From an uncultured Porphyromonadaceae bacterium (lineage in GTDB: Bacteria; Bacteroidota; Bacteroidia; Bacteroidales; Muribaculaceae), in assembly GCA_900555915.1 (NCBI GenBank), contig USNC01000115.1:1-5586 (forward strand): a DNA stretch of 5,586 nt, given 5' to 3'. The translations under genes were made by a program, and so were the position numbers. The notes beneath the pieces are model-generated. The model was not told where the DNA came from. It worked only from the letters and a program-made list of their open reading frames with translations, and did no database searches. Position 1 is the stretch's first letter. Each line of letters begins with the position of its first letter. Below are positions 1 through 5,586 of the stretch, in pieces.

Positions 1-42
1 CGCTCAGTGTCTCGTGGGCTCGGAGATGTGTATAAGAGACAG
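1..42 (+). other. Nextera adapter remnant (i7 index plus Read 2 side)
   Basis: Library-construction sequence, not genomic. Positions 9-42 match the 34-base Nextera Read 2 transposase adapter, ending in the mosaic end AGATGTGTATAAGAGACAG (24-42). Positions 1-8 (CGCTCAGT) sit where the i7 index belongs and match, from memory, index N724 as written in the adapter. Genomic sequence starts at 43. The gene reading into this end is truncated artificially. Confidence 0.98.
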
Positions 43-812
43 TTGTTGTCCAGCTTCGGGTCGACCATCTGGAATTCATAGCCTCGGTCATTGTAGTTGC
101 CCCAGGAGATCACGAATATCTTGCCGTCGGCTTCCAACACCTGGTTGGGGTTTGGCGATACGTAGAAGACTCCCTTGAGCGACAGTGTGTTGAGGCTTAT
201 CTGATACATGTCTTCCAGGTATTCGTAGCCGTTGTCTCCGTGGCGGTAGGAATTGGCCACATAGAGGATGCTGTCGGCGATGGCTATACCCTCGATGTTG
301 TTGCCGAGACCGCTGAGTTTCTTCTCCACTTCAAGCGTGTTGGCGTTGATTTTGGCTATCACGCCGCCGTAGAAGGAGGCGTAGATGTGGTCGCCTTTGG
401 CTGCCAGATAGCGCACCTTGCCCTGGAGCTCGGGGTCCGATGCGAACGACACCCTTCCTTTCTCAACGCCGGCGGCGTTGAGTTTGGCGAGATAGTTGGA
501 GCCGTAGACCGACACGTAGATGTTGTCGTCATGCCTGATCATGTCCTGGCCTGTGTCGCCGAGGTTCATGCCGTTCTGGCTGGCGAATATGTCCTTGGTC
601 AGCACATTGGTTTCCGGATCATAGAGGGCGATGTTGGCGTTGTTGAGTTGCTGTGTGCCCTCGTTGAGGATAAACATGCGGTGGTCGGGGAGTTCTATCT
701 TCGACCCTTCGTCGTCCCATTTCGGTTCGTTGTCATCGTTGCTGCAGGATGTGAGTGCTGCGGAGAGCAGCAGCGCGGTGCCTGCTGCGAAAGTCAGTTT
801 GCTGGTTTTCAT
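43..812 (-). CDS. btuG: BtuG-like beta-propeller surface lipoprotein, 3' end missing
   Basis: Probable cobalamin-binding surface lipoprotein that would cap the BtuB transporter encoded just upstream. The visible part has 256 residues; the C-terminus is lost at the adapter. Residues 1-23 form a lipoprotein signal: MKTSK, a hydrophobic core, then lipobox LTSC with Cys23. The next residues, SNDDNE, are acidic, as in Bacteroidota export signals that place lipoproteins on the cell surface. From about residue 43 there are repeated propeller-blade strands, each an IY/LY/IF-type strand followed by a second one: NIYVSVYGSNYLAKL (98-112), HIYASFYGGVIAKI (142-155), ILYVANSY (182-189), KIFVISWG (231-238). 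This is the YncE/DUF5074 type of repeat. The start ATG follows an A-rich stretch (AGAAAAA) without a clear Shine-Dalgarno, common in this phylum. It lies 43 bp after btuB with no terminator between them, so it should be co-transcribed under the riboswitch. The name rests on propeller type plus position next to btuB; B12 binding itself is not readable from sequence. Confidence 0.8.
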
Positions 813-855
813 TTTTTCTGATATCTGTTGTTTTATTGTGTGTAAGGTGTTGTGC

Positions 856-2880
856 TCAGAGTTTCAATGTGGCGGTGAGCCGCCAGGATCTTCCGGGCAT
901 AGGATAGTATTTTATCACGTCATACTGCCGGTCGGTCAGGTTGAGAATCTCTCCCCGCAGCGTAAGCGAGCAGCGTCTCAGGCTGATTTCTCTCGATATG
1001 GTCAGCGTATGGTCGGAATAGCCGGGTATCTCGTTCTCTATGATGTTTTCTGAGGAGAAATAGCGCTTGCCGACTGCCACCACAGAATAGCCTACGTCGA
1101 CCCATGGGGTCTCGGCTATTGCCGACACGTTGCCCGTATGCTCCGGTGTATATGGAAGCTGGTCTTTGTAGTTGGCGGCCTTCCTGTCGGTGAGGTCTAT
1201 GGCTTTCTGCCATGTGTAGGCTCCCGAAAGCACCAGGTCGATGCCGGCCGGAAGCGATATGGAAGTGGCGAGTGTGAGGTCGATTCCGGTGGCATGCACC
1301 TTCCCGAAGTTCACCATGCGCCATGCGTAGGTGGTGGGGAATGCCACTATCTTGTCGGTCACGTCGTTGAAGTAGGCGTCGAGCGTGGCGGAGAGGTAGT
1401 TCATGGCGGGGAAGAGAGTGTGCCCGTAGGTGATGCCGATGCCGTATTCCTGTGCTTTCTCCGGGCGCAGGGTGCGGCTGCCGAGCCTGAAATAGTAGAG
1501 GTCGTTGAAACTTGGCACTCTGAACGTGTTCTTGTACATTGCCCTCAGATAAAGCATCCGGTCTTCGTCCGGCTGATAACTGACCGAGAGCGACGGGTCG
1601 AGTTTGCTTATGTCGTCGGGTGCGGTTCCGATCTTGACTTTTTCCGTGATCAGCGTTGCCACGAGGCTGCCGTTGATTGTGAGCCGGGGAATTTTCCACC
1701 GGGCGGACAGTGCGGTGACCGACGAGTAGCGGGTGGGGAAGGGACATTCATACATCGTGCTGTTGAGCGTATTGATGCTCCCGTCCTCTGCCAGTGCTAT
1801 CGACAGTCCGGGCAGCGGCCGGTACAGTCCGGTGGCGGAGACATACCATTCATCCTGGTGGTGCACGGCGCGGTAGAGACCGTTGGCGAACTGGGGGCCG
1901 CTCTCTTCATCCTTGTTCCAGCCGTAGTTGTATTTGGCCTGGACCTGCAGCGACCACCGGCTGTCGAGGCGTTTTCGGAAATTTGCCTGCACGAAGGCGT
2001 TCCGGTCCCATAGTTTTTCTGTCGATACCGGATTGTAGAGGGTGATGGCTCCCGGAAGCCCTCGTTTTGAGTAGAAGTAATATCCTTTCACTCTTAGCTC
2101 GCCGTCGCCCGGCAGGCCATAATATACGTTGCCTTCGGCGTGCCAGGAGTCGATGGCTGAGTTGTTGCGCTTTTCCCGGCTTGTATATTTCCCGTTTTTC
2201 AATGTGAAAGGGTAGTTGCCGTCCGATCTCAGGTAGGTGGCGTCGGCGGAGATGGTAAGCCTGTCGCCGGCCTTCTGCCACCATCTCAGCGATGGCGACA
2301 CGTATCCGAATGAGCCGGCCGACACTTTCGCGCGCAGGGAGTGCTTGCGGCCGCTTTCAAAATGTGGACGCTCCGTAGTGATGCCTAATACTGCCGCAGA
2401 GGCATACAGCCGGGCGGGCTGAAGCATGTCGTCGCTGTGGCCTACGGCCATGGTGAGCATTCCGACGTTGTCGAGCGAGAAGCGGCCTATGTCGATCTGG
2501 CCTGCCTGGCAATTGCTCACCGGAGTGCCGTCGTAGCTGACGGCGGTGTGGGCGGCTCCCATGTTTCTGACCGACACTGTTTTGAGGCCTCCGGCGCCTC
2601 CATAGTCTTTCACGTTGACTCCGGCGAATCGTCTTACGGCGTCGGCCATGTTGTCGATGCCGAGTTTCGCCATGTCTGTGCCGGTCAGTGTCTGGGTGAG
2701 TGTGGAGGCGGAGATCTTGCCGGGCGATTTGCGTGAGATGACCTCAAGTTCCTCTATGTATGTGCTGCGGACCGGTATGGTGTCGGCTTCATGGGCCATG
2801 ACGTCATGGCATGGCAATAACGTCGCGGCTATGGTAAGCGCGACGGCAATAATGGATTGTCTTGTGGCTGTCTGGTGCAT
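856..2880 (-). CDS. btuB: TonB-dependent outer-membrane vitamin B12 transporter BtuB
   Basis: Imports cobalamin or related corrinoids across the outer membrane, driven by TonB-ExbBD. It has 674 residues, within the usual range for BtuB-like receptors. Residues 1-29 form a signal peptide with a probable cleavage after VMA. A TonB-box-like segment (TYIEELEVIS, about 40-49) precedes the plug domain (about 50-165: DMAKLGIDNMADAVRRFAGV, then SVRNMGAAHTAVSYDG and DGTPVSN). The rest is a 22-stranded-type barrel rich in alternating aromatic strands, with the receptor motif LRPEKAQEYGIG and the terminal NLTDRQYD...MPGRSWRLTATLKL pattern. There is no SusC-like N-terminal carboxypeptidase-regulatory domain. 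The substrate is assigned from the cobalamin riboswitch directly upstream and the BtuG-like gene downstream. The start at 2880 was chosen because GAGG lies 6 nt before it. An ATG at 2886 is also in frame but abuts GAGG directly, and the in-frame ATG at 3000 lies inside the riboswitch. Confidence 0.95.
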   Translation of the reverse strand: MHQTATRQSIIAVALTIAATLLPCHDVMAHEADTIPVRSTYIEELEVISRKSPGKISASTLTQTLTGTDMAKLGIDNMADAVRRFAGVNVKDYGGAGGLKTVSVRNMGAAHTAVSYDGTPVSNCQAGQIDIGRFSLDNVGMLTMAVGHSDDMLQPARLYASAAVLGITTERPHFESGRKHSLRAKVSAGSFGYVSPSLRWWQKAGDRLTISADATYLRSDGNYPFTLKNGKYTSREKRNNSAIDSWHAEGNVYYGLPGDGELRVKGYYFYSKRGLPGAITLYNPVSTEKLWDRNAFVQANFRKRLDSRWSLQVQAKYNYGWNKDEESGPQFANGLYRAVHHQDEWYVSATGLYRPLPGLSIALAEDGSINTLNSTMYECPFPTRYSSVTALSARWKIPRLTINGSLVATLITEKVKIGTAPDDISKLDPSLSVSYQPDEDRMLYLRAMYKNTFRVPSFNDLYYFRLGSRTLRPEKAQEYGIGITYGHTLFPAMNYLSATLDAYFNDVTDKIVAFPTTYAWRMVNFGKVHATGIDLTLATSISLPAGIDLVLSGAYTWQKAIDLTDRKAANYKDQLPYTPEHTGNVSAIAETPWVDVGYSVVAVGKRYFSSENIIENEIPGYSDHTLTISREISLRRCSLTLRGEILNLTDRQYDVIKYYPMPGRSWRLTATLKL

Positions 2881-2885
2881 TCTCA

Positions 2886-2890
2886 TCCTC
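2886..2890 (-). promoter_or_regulatory. btuB ribosome binding site
   Basis: Reading the minus strand, GAGGA lies with normal Shine-Dalgarno spacing before the ATG at 2880 (6 nt after GAGG). The alternative ATG at 2886 overlaps this site, which argues against it as the main start. About 30 nt separate the site from the end of the aptamer, with a small hairpin (2897-2912, six base pairs, AAUACA/UGUAUU) between them. There is no T-tract terminator in this interval, so riboswitch control probably acts on ribosome access. Confidence 0.6.
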
Positions 2891-2916
2891 GAAAGAAATA
2901 CATGTATGTATTGAAC

Positions 2917-3085
2917 CAGGCAGGTCTTCGGACTTATTCCGTCATGCCCTTCGCCTTCCCGCAGAGCTTTTGCCGCTCCCAGTGGCTTTGTGAAGTGCAC
3001 GCGGGGATATGTGTCATATCCTCAGGAAATTACCGCAGCGGGACTGTCCGGGATTCGCACCCGTGTTCCCTTTTAACGACCTCTC
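2917..3085 (-). promoter_or_regulatory. Cobalamin riboswitch (B12 aptamer)
   Basis: Senses adenosylcobalamin or a related corrinoid in the nascent mRNA and lowers expression of the downstream uptake genes when B12 is plentiful. On the minus strand all core blocks appear in order: AAAAGGGAA, GGGTGCGAATCCCGGACAG, TCCCGCTGCGGTAA, then a GGATATG/CATATCC stem with a 3-nt loop, GCCACTG (plus-strand 2980-2986), a GAGC/GCTC hairpin, GCGGGAAGGCG, and the B12 box AGTCCGAAGACCTGCC (plus-strand 2919-2934). The outer P1 helix can form from AGGTC (3078-3082) and GACCT (2922-2926). It starts close downstream of the promoter and ends about 36 nt before the btuB start codon. The short leader without a U-tract suggests control of translation; this last point is inference. 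Confidence 0.97.
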
Positions 3086-3103
3086 GGTCGACCGGATTCG
3101 ATG

Positions 3104-3135
3104 CAAAATTAAGCATTTATTGCCGAATATCCAAA
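3104..3135 (-). promoter_or_regulatory. Bacteroidota-type promoter of the btuB operon
   Basis: On the minus strand the -33 element TTTG (3132-3135) is followed by a 20-bp spacer and the -7 element TAATTTTG (3104-3111). This matches the Bacteroidota primary-sigma consensus TTTG-N19-21-TAnnTTTG exactly. Transcription should begin around 3096-3100, about 15 nt before the first aptamer helix, which ties promoter, riboswitch and btuB into one unit. Confidence 0.88.
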
Positions 3136-3143
3136 TATTGCTT

Positions 3144-3204
3144 AAAAAATCAAAAAAGTAAAAACGCCTCCTGAAGCGTGGATCTGCTGCTTCAGGAGGC
3201 GTTT
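3144..3204 (-). terminator. Strong intrinsic terminator after the 53-residue ORF
   Basis: A perfect 16-bp inverted repeat (AAACGCCTCCTGAAGC at 3162-3177, its complement at 3189-3204) encloses an 11-nt loop. On the minus strand the stem is followed by a long T-rich run broken only by AC and GA (about 3164 down to 3144). On the plus strand the stem is followed by GTGTCC, so termination is directed at minus-strand transcripts. It begins 14 nt after the stop codon of the small gene at 3219-3380 and ends about 8 bp before the -33 box of the btuB promoter, insulating that operon from upstream read-through. Confidence 0.93.
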
Positions 3205-3218
3205 GTGTCCTGTAGGCC

Positions 3219-3380
3219 TCACTTATGGTGGGCTTCGATGGCTTTATGAACTTTGTGAACTTCTTTCACTGCGCAGAACGCTGCTGTCACCAATGCTCCC
3301 TTGAGCACCAGCTTGGCGATGTCGAATCCGAGGCGAAGTGCGAATTGCATTTCGCTTCCATGTTTTTCTTCGTGAATCAT
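3219..3380 (-). CDS. Small histidine-rich protein with a hydrophobic middle, unknown function
   Basis: A 53-residue ORF that I do not recognise as a named family. It begins MIHEEKHGSEMQFALRL and ends VHKVHKAIEAHHK. Residues about 19-39 (FDIAKLVLKGALVTAAFCAV) are hydrophobic or amphipathic and could be one membrane-spanning or membrane-associated helix, flanked by charged, histidine-bearing ends (His3, 7, 42, 45, 51, 52; six in total). Cys36 lies in the hydrophobic part. Support for a real gene: the open frame fills the space between two other genes, its stop is 14 nt before a strong terminator that otherwise has no purpose, codon third positions are mostly G or C, and the leader is AT-rich. 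No clear Shine-Dalgarno or consensus promoter is visible in 3381-3492. That gap has a TTTG near 3430 without a proper -7 box at the right distance, so the gene may have its own weak promoter or be read with the gene ending at 3493. Confidence 0.75.
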   Translation of the reverse strand: MIHEEKHGSEMQFALRLGFDIAKLVLKGALVTAAFCAVKEVHKVHKAIEAHHK

Positions 3381-3492
3381 AATGATTGTGTGTTTTTTAT
3401 AGTGTTAAATAATTATCTGTCGGCCTCAAAGAGCCTCCATATCTCTAACACTCACCTCACCGCCAAGGTTCACCTCAATATTGCATTACACG

Positions 3493-5049
3493 TCAGATTC
3501 TTTCTGTCACCCAGCCGGTCAGGGTTCTCGTCTCGGGCGAGAAGTTGGCGCCGACAAGAATCTTGGTCCTTGGGTCTATCTCATACCGGCGCGCATATCC
3601 TTTTTCATGTATCTGGGGCAATGCTGTTTCCGGAGTGGAATCTACCTTAAGCTCAAGTATGTATATGTAGTCTGTGGTGCTGATCTCTATGTCGCTGCGT
3701 CCCTGTGAACTGTGCACTTCAGTCTGCACCGAATAGCCAAGCATCTTGACAAGTACAGTCATCATGTTCTGGAAATGCACTTCCTTGTCAGGCTCGTGCT
3801 CGTTGCTGATAGAGGCAAACATGCTCTTAATCCTAAGCATGAACCCGTCGATGTCGCCCTGCTCAAGTGCGACCACGAATTTGTTGAGGTCGAATTCCGT
3901 GACATATCGGCCACGACGGAAAAAGTAACTGCCGAGTGAATTCCAGAATGCCTGCGACACCTCCACATTGGGCATTCCCAACGTGTAGCGTCTGCTCTTC
4001 CGGTCATAATTCTTGATGGTGAGATAGCCCGCCTGATATAACAGCGGTACGATGTCGCGGCTCGTGTCGGTGATGTCGCCAAGTTCCTCCTCTGTGCGGG
4101 CCTGTCCCTCCATATTCTGCAGAAAGAAATGATTGCGCTCTATGAGTTTTATCAGATAAGACGACGAGCCGGTGGCAAACCAATAGGCTTTAAGGTCGTT
4201 GTCGAAGAAGGCATTGAGGGTGCTGAACGGATTGTAGATGTCGGCGCCTCCGCGTGCGAAATGATAGCCGTCGTAATATGACTTGAATTCAGCCGACGCT
4301 TCTTCCTCCGTAATCCCGTTTACTTCGGCAAACCGCTGCAGCGACGGACCGAAGTTGTCGTGAAACTCCTTTTCCGTGATGCCGCAGATGTCATTGTAGT
4401 CGGGATTCATTGAGATGTCCTTCAGATTGTTGAGTCCGCTGAATACCGATACTTTCCCGAATTTGGTCACTCCGGTCAGCAAGACAAACCTGATGTATTC
4501 ATCGCATTCCTTGAGCACTGAATAGAAGCCGCGCAGTTCGTCTTTCATGCATTGGAGGAGCGGACTTTCATGCATTGTGTCGAGCATCGGTTTGTCATAC
4601 TCGTCGATCAGAATCACAACCTTCTGCCCTGTTCTGGAATACGCCGCCATGATCAGATTGCGGAATCTGTCGCCGATCTCATCTGTCGGGATCAGATCGT
4701 AGGCAAGTTCCATATGGCTGAGATATGAGTCCAGTTTGTTATGGAGCACCTTCGGGTGAGTGTAGTTGGCGGCGCTGAGGTCGAAGCGGAGCACCGGATA
4801 TCTCGTCCATTCCTTCTCAATCGACTCTATCCTCAACCCTGCGAACAATTCCTTGCGCCCCTCGAAATATGCCTGCATTGTGGATACAAGAAGACTCTTC
4901 CCGAACCGTCGAGGACGGCTTAGAAACGCATAACTGATATTGTGCGCAAGCGCATACACCAACTCGGTCTTGTCGATATAAAGGTATCCTTCCTCTATTA
5001 TTTTCGAGAAAGTCTGAATCCCAAGAGGGTATTTTATTTTAGAGTCCAT
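3493..5049 (-). CDS. AAA-ATPase-like / PD-(D/E)XK nuclease-superfamily protein
   Basis: A complete 518-residue cytoplasmic protein of the family with an N-terminal AAA-ATPase-like domain (Pfam AAA-ATPase_like, PF09820) and a C-terminal PD-(D/E)XK domain (DUF1703, PF08011). It is common and often multi-copy in Bacteroidales; its cellular role is not established. The N-terminus YPLGIQTFSKIIEEGYLYIDKT is typical and fixes the start. The Walker A-like loop is SRPRRFGKSLL (44-54; Lys51, Ser52). Walker B is VVILIDEYDKP (144-154; Asp149, Glu150), and a sensor-like LLTGVTKFGKVS lies at 190-201. The conserved YYDGYHF is at 258-264. The nuclease-like core is Asp453 in RSDIEI, Glu466-x-Lys468 in YILELKVD, and Gln479 in LPQIHEKGYA, so all expected catalytic positions are present. 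It stands alone, 92 bp after the upstream partial gene and 112 bp before the small gene. No consensus promoter is visible in 5050-5141; a GC-rich CCCGG/CCGGG pair (5110-5114, 5129-5133) is too weak to call a terminator. Confidence 0.95.
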   Translation of the reverse strand: MDSKIKYPLGIQTFSKIIEEGYLYIDKTELVYALAHNISYAFLSRPRRFGKSLLVSTMQAYFEGRKELFAGLRIESIEKEWTRYPVLRFDLSAANYTHPKVLHNKLDSYLSHMELAYDLIPTDEIGDRFRNLIMAAYSRTGQKVVILIDEYDKPMLDTMHESPLLQCMKDELRGFYSVLKECDEYIRFVLLTGVTKFGKVSVFSGLNNLKDISMNPDYNDICGITEKEFHDNFGPSLQRFAEVNGITEEEASAEFKSYYDGYHFARGGADIYNPFSTLNAFFDNDLKAYWFATGSSSYLIKLIERNHFFLQNMEGQARTEEELGDITDTSRDIVPLLYQAGYLTIKNYDRKSRRYTLGMPNVEVSQAFWNSLGSYFFRRGRYVTEFDLNKFVVALEQGDIDGFMLRIKSMFASISNEHEPDKEVHFQNMMTVLVKMLGYSVQTEVHSSQGRSDIEISTTDYIYILELKVDSTPETALPQIHEKGYARRYEIDPRTKILVGANFSPETRTLTGWVTERI

Positions 5050-5141
5050 GGCAATGCTTATTATATTGTTGAGTTTCGCTTGAGAATATTATATTGCGGA
5101 TACACTGCGCCCGGACTCTTCATTACGGCCGGGAGTTGGCC

Positions 5142-5535
5142 TCAGAGCTGGAAGTGGCGGGAGGCCAGACGGTAGCCGTCGCTGAATACCTCCACTGTGT
5201 AGTCGCCGGATGTCAGCGTGGTGTTCACGTCCCAGTAGATCGACACCGAGAGCTCGTCGTTGGCATATTCCACCTGACGGTGGGCGGTGGCGGGCACGTT
5301 GGAGCCATCCATCGGGAACGAGATGTTGCCGCCGAGCAGCGATCCCTCCGGTGTGATGATCCTCACGTAGAAATCCCTCATGCCCGGAGCGGCTGTGGCA
5401 TTGGGGCTGACGGTGAAGGAGACTGCCAGTTGCTTGGCCTTGTTCACTTTCTTCTCGTTTTTACCCTTCTTGTTGAGGGCCTGGATACGCAGACTTGTGA
5501 TATTGAGTTTCTTGGCCTGCTTCACTGTCTGTGTC
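5142..5535 (-). CDS. C-terminal fragment of an unrecognised protein, 5' end missing
   Basis: About 130 genuine residues remain; the start is beyond the insert. The frame runs on into the adapter, where ATGTGTATAAGAGACAG supplies a false start reading MCIRDR; genuine residues begin TQTVKQAKKLNITSL. The fragment starts lysine-rich (KKGKNEKKVNKAKQ), then shows alternating strand-like segments (LAVSFTVSPNA, RDFYVRIITPEGSLLGG, DELSVSIYWDV, GDYTVEVFSDGYRLASRHFQL). This suggests a beta-sandwich type C-terminal domain. I do not recognise the family well enough to name it. Basic, strand-rich ends like this occur in Bacteroidota proteins of unknown function, some with coiled coils further upstream, but that part is not in view. 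The stop (TGA at 5144-5142) lies 92 bp before the AAA-ATPase-like gene in the same direction. Confidence 0.85.
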
Positions 5536-5586
5536 CTGTCTCTTATACACATCTGACGCTGCCGACGATCTTACGCGTGTAGATCT
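5536..5586 (-). other. Nextera adapter remnant (Read 1 side, i5 index, P5 start)
   Basis: Library-construction sequence. The mosaic end CTGTCTCTTATACACATCT (5536-5554) continues into GACGCTGCCGACGA (5555-5568), together the reverse complement of the Nextera Read 1 adapter. Positions 5569-5576 (TCTTACGC) are the i5 index, matching S517 (GCGTAAGA) in reverse complement from memory, and 5577-5586 (GTGTAGATCT) begin the P5 flow-cell sequence. Genomic sequence ends at 5535. Confidence 0.98.

Noticed and set aside
240..821. Plus-strand ORF of 193 codons
   Set aside because: Antisense to the propeller lipoprotein, whose lipobox, propeller repeats and operon position are convincing; the plus-strand product has no recognisable domain.
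920..1747. Minus-strand ORF of 275 codons overlapping btuB in another frame
   Set aside because: Out-of-frame shadow rich in Arg, His and Pro; the btuB frame carries clear receptor motifs through the same bases, so there is no sign of a frameshift.
1138..2013. Plus-strand ORF of 291 codons
   Set aside because: Antisense shadow of btuB, valine/glycine-rich low-information product typical of reverse reading in GC-rich coding sequence.
2857..3174. Plus-strand ORF of 105 codons
   Set aside because: Runs through the reverse complement of the riboswitch and the promoter; explained by those elements.
3452..3476. Two TCACCTC copies 18 bp apart
   Set aside because: Only two 7-mers, no further copies or palindromic arrangement; not enough for an operator or repeat call.
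3225..3650. Plus-strand ORF of 141 codons across the small gene and intergenic region
   Set aside because: Spans the AT-rich gap and the end of the ATPase gene in antisense; no domain, no promoter, and the terminator orientation favours the minus-strand gene.
5110..5133. CCCGG/CCGGG inverted repeat as a terminator of the partial gene
   Set aside because: Only five pairs around a 14-nt loop and no T-tract on the minus strand.
24..5554. 19-bp inverted terminal repeats at the two ends, as for a transposon
   Set aside because: They are the Tn5 mosaic ends of the Nextera kit, flanked by index and P5 sequence; no transposase gene lies between them.

Overview
The window is a 5.5 kb piece of bacterial chromosome, most likely from a gut member of the Bacteroidales (phylum Bacteroidota; Muribaculaceae is a guess). 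Three things point there: a textbook Bacteroidota promoter (TTTG, 20 bp, TAATTTTG), a lipoprotein with an acidic surface-export-like motif after its lipobox cysteine, and the gene families present (BtuB/BtuG-type vitamin B12 uptake, AAA-ATPase-like/PD-(D/E)XK protein). Both ends are Illumina Nextera library adapters, not biology: positions 1-42 and 5536-5586. The biological insert is 43-5535, so both terminal genes are cut by the library and not by nature.

All genes lie on the minus strand, so transcription runs from right to left. From the right: the C-terminal 130 or so residues of an unrecognised protein (5142-5535); a complete 518-residue AAA-ATPase-like/PD-(D/E)XK protein (3493-5049); a 53-residue histidine-rich protein with a hydrophobic middle (3219-3380), closed by a strong intrinsic terminator (3144-3204). 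Directly behind the terminator comes the promoter (3104-3135) of a vitamin B12 operon. Its leader is a complete cobalamin riboswitch (about 2917-3085), followed by btuB, the TonB-dependent outer-membrane B12 transporter (856-2880). After 43 bp comes the start of a beta-propeller surface lipoprotein (43-812, cut by the adapter), the position and type expected of BtuG.

The left half therefore reads as one regulated unit. A leader RNA senses cobalamin, and the two proteins it controls are a B12 channel and a probable surface lipoprotein that captures B12 for it. The right half holds genes of unknown role. The least described item is the 53-residue protein. No CRISPR array, tRNA, rRNA, insertion sequence or phage gene was seen, and no gap between genes exceeds 340 bases; the longest, 2881-3218, is filled by the riboswitch, promoter and terminator.
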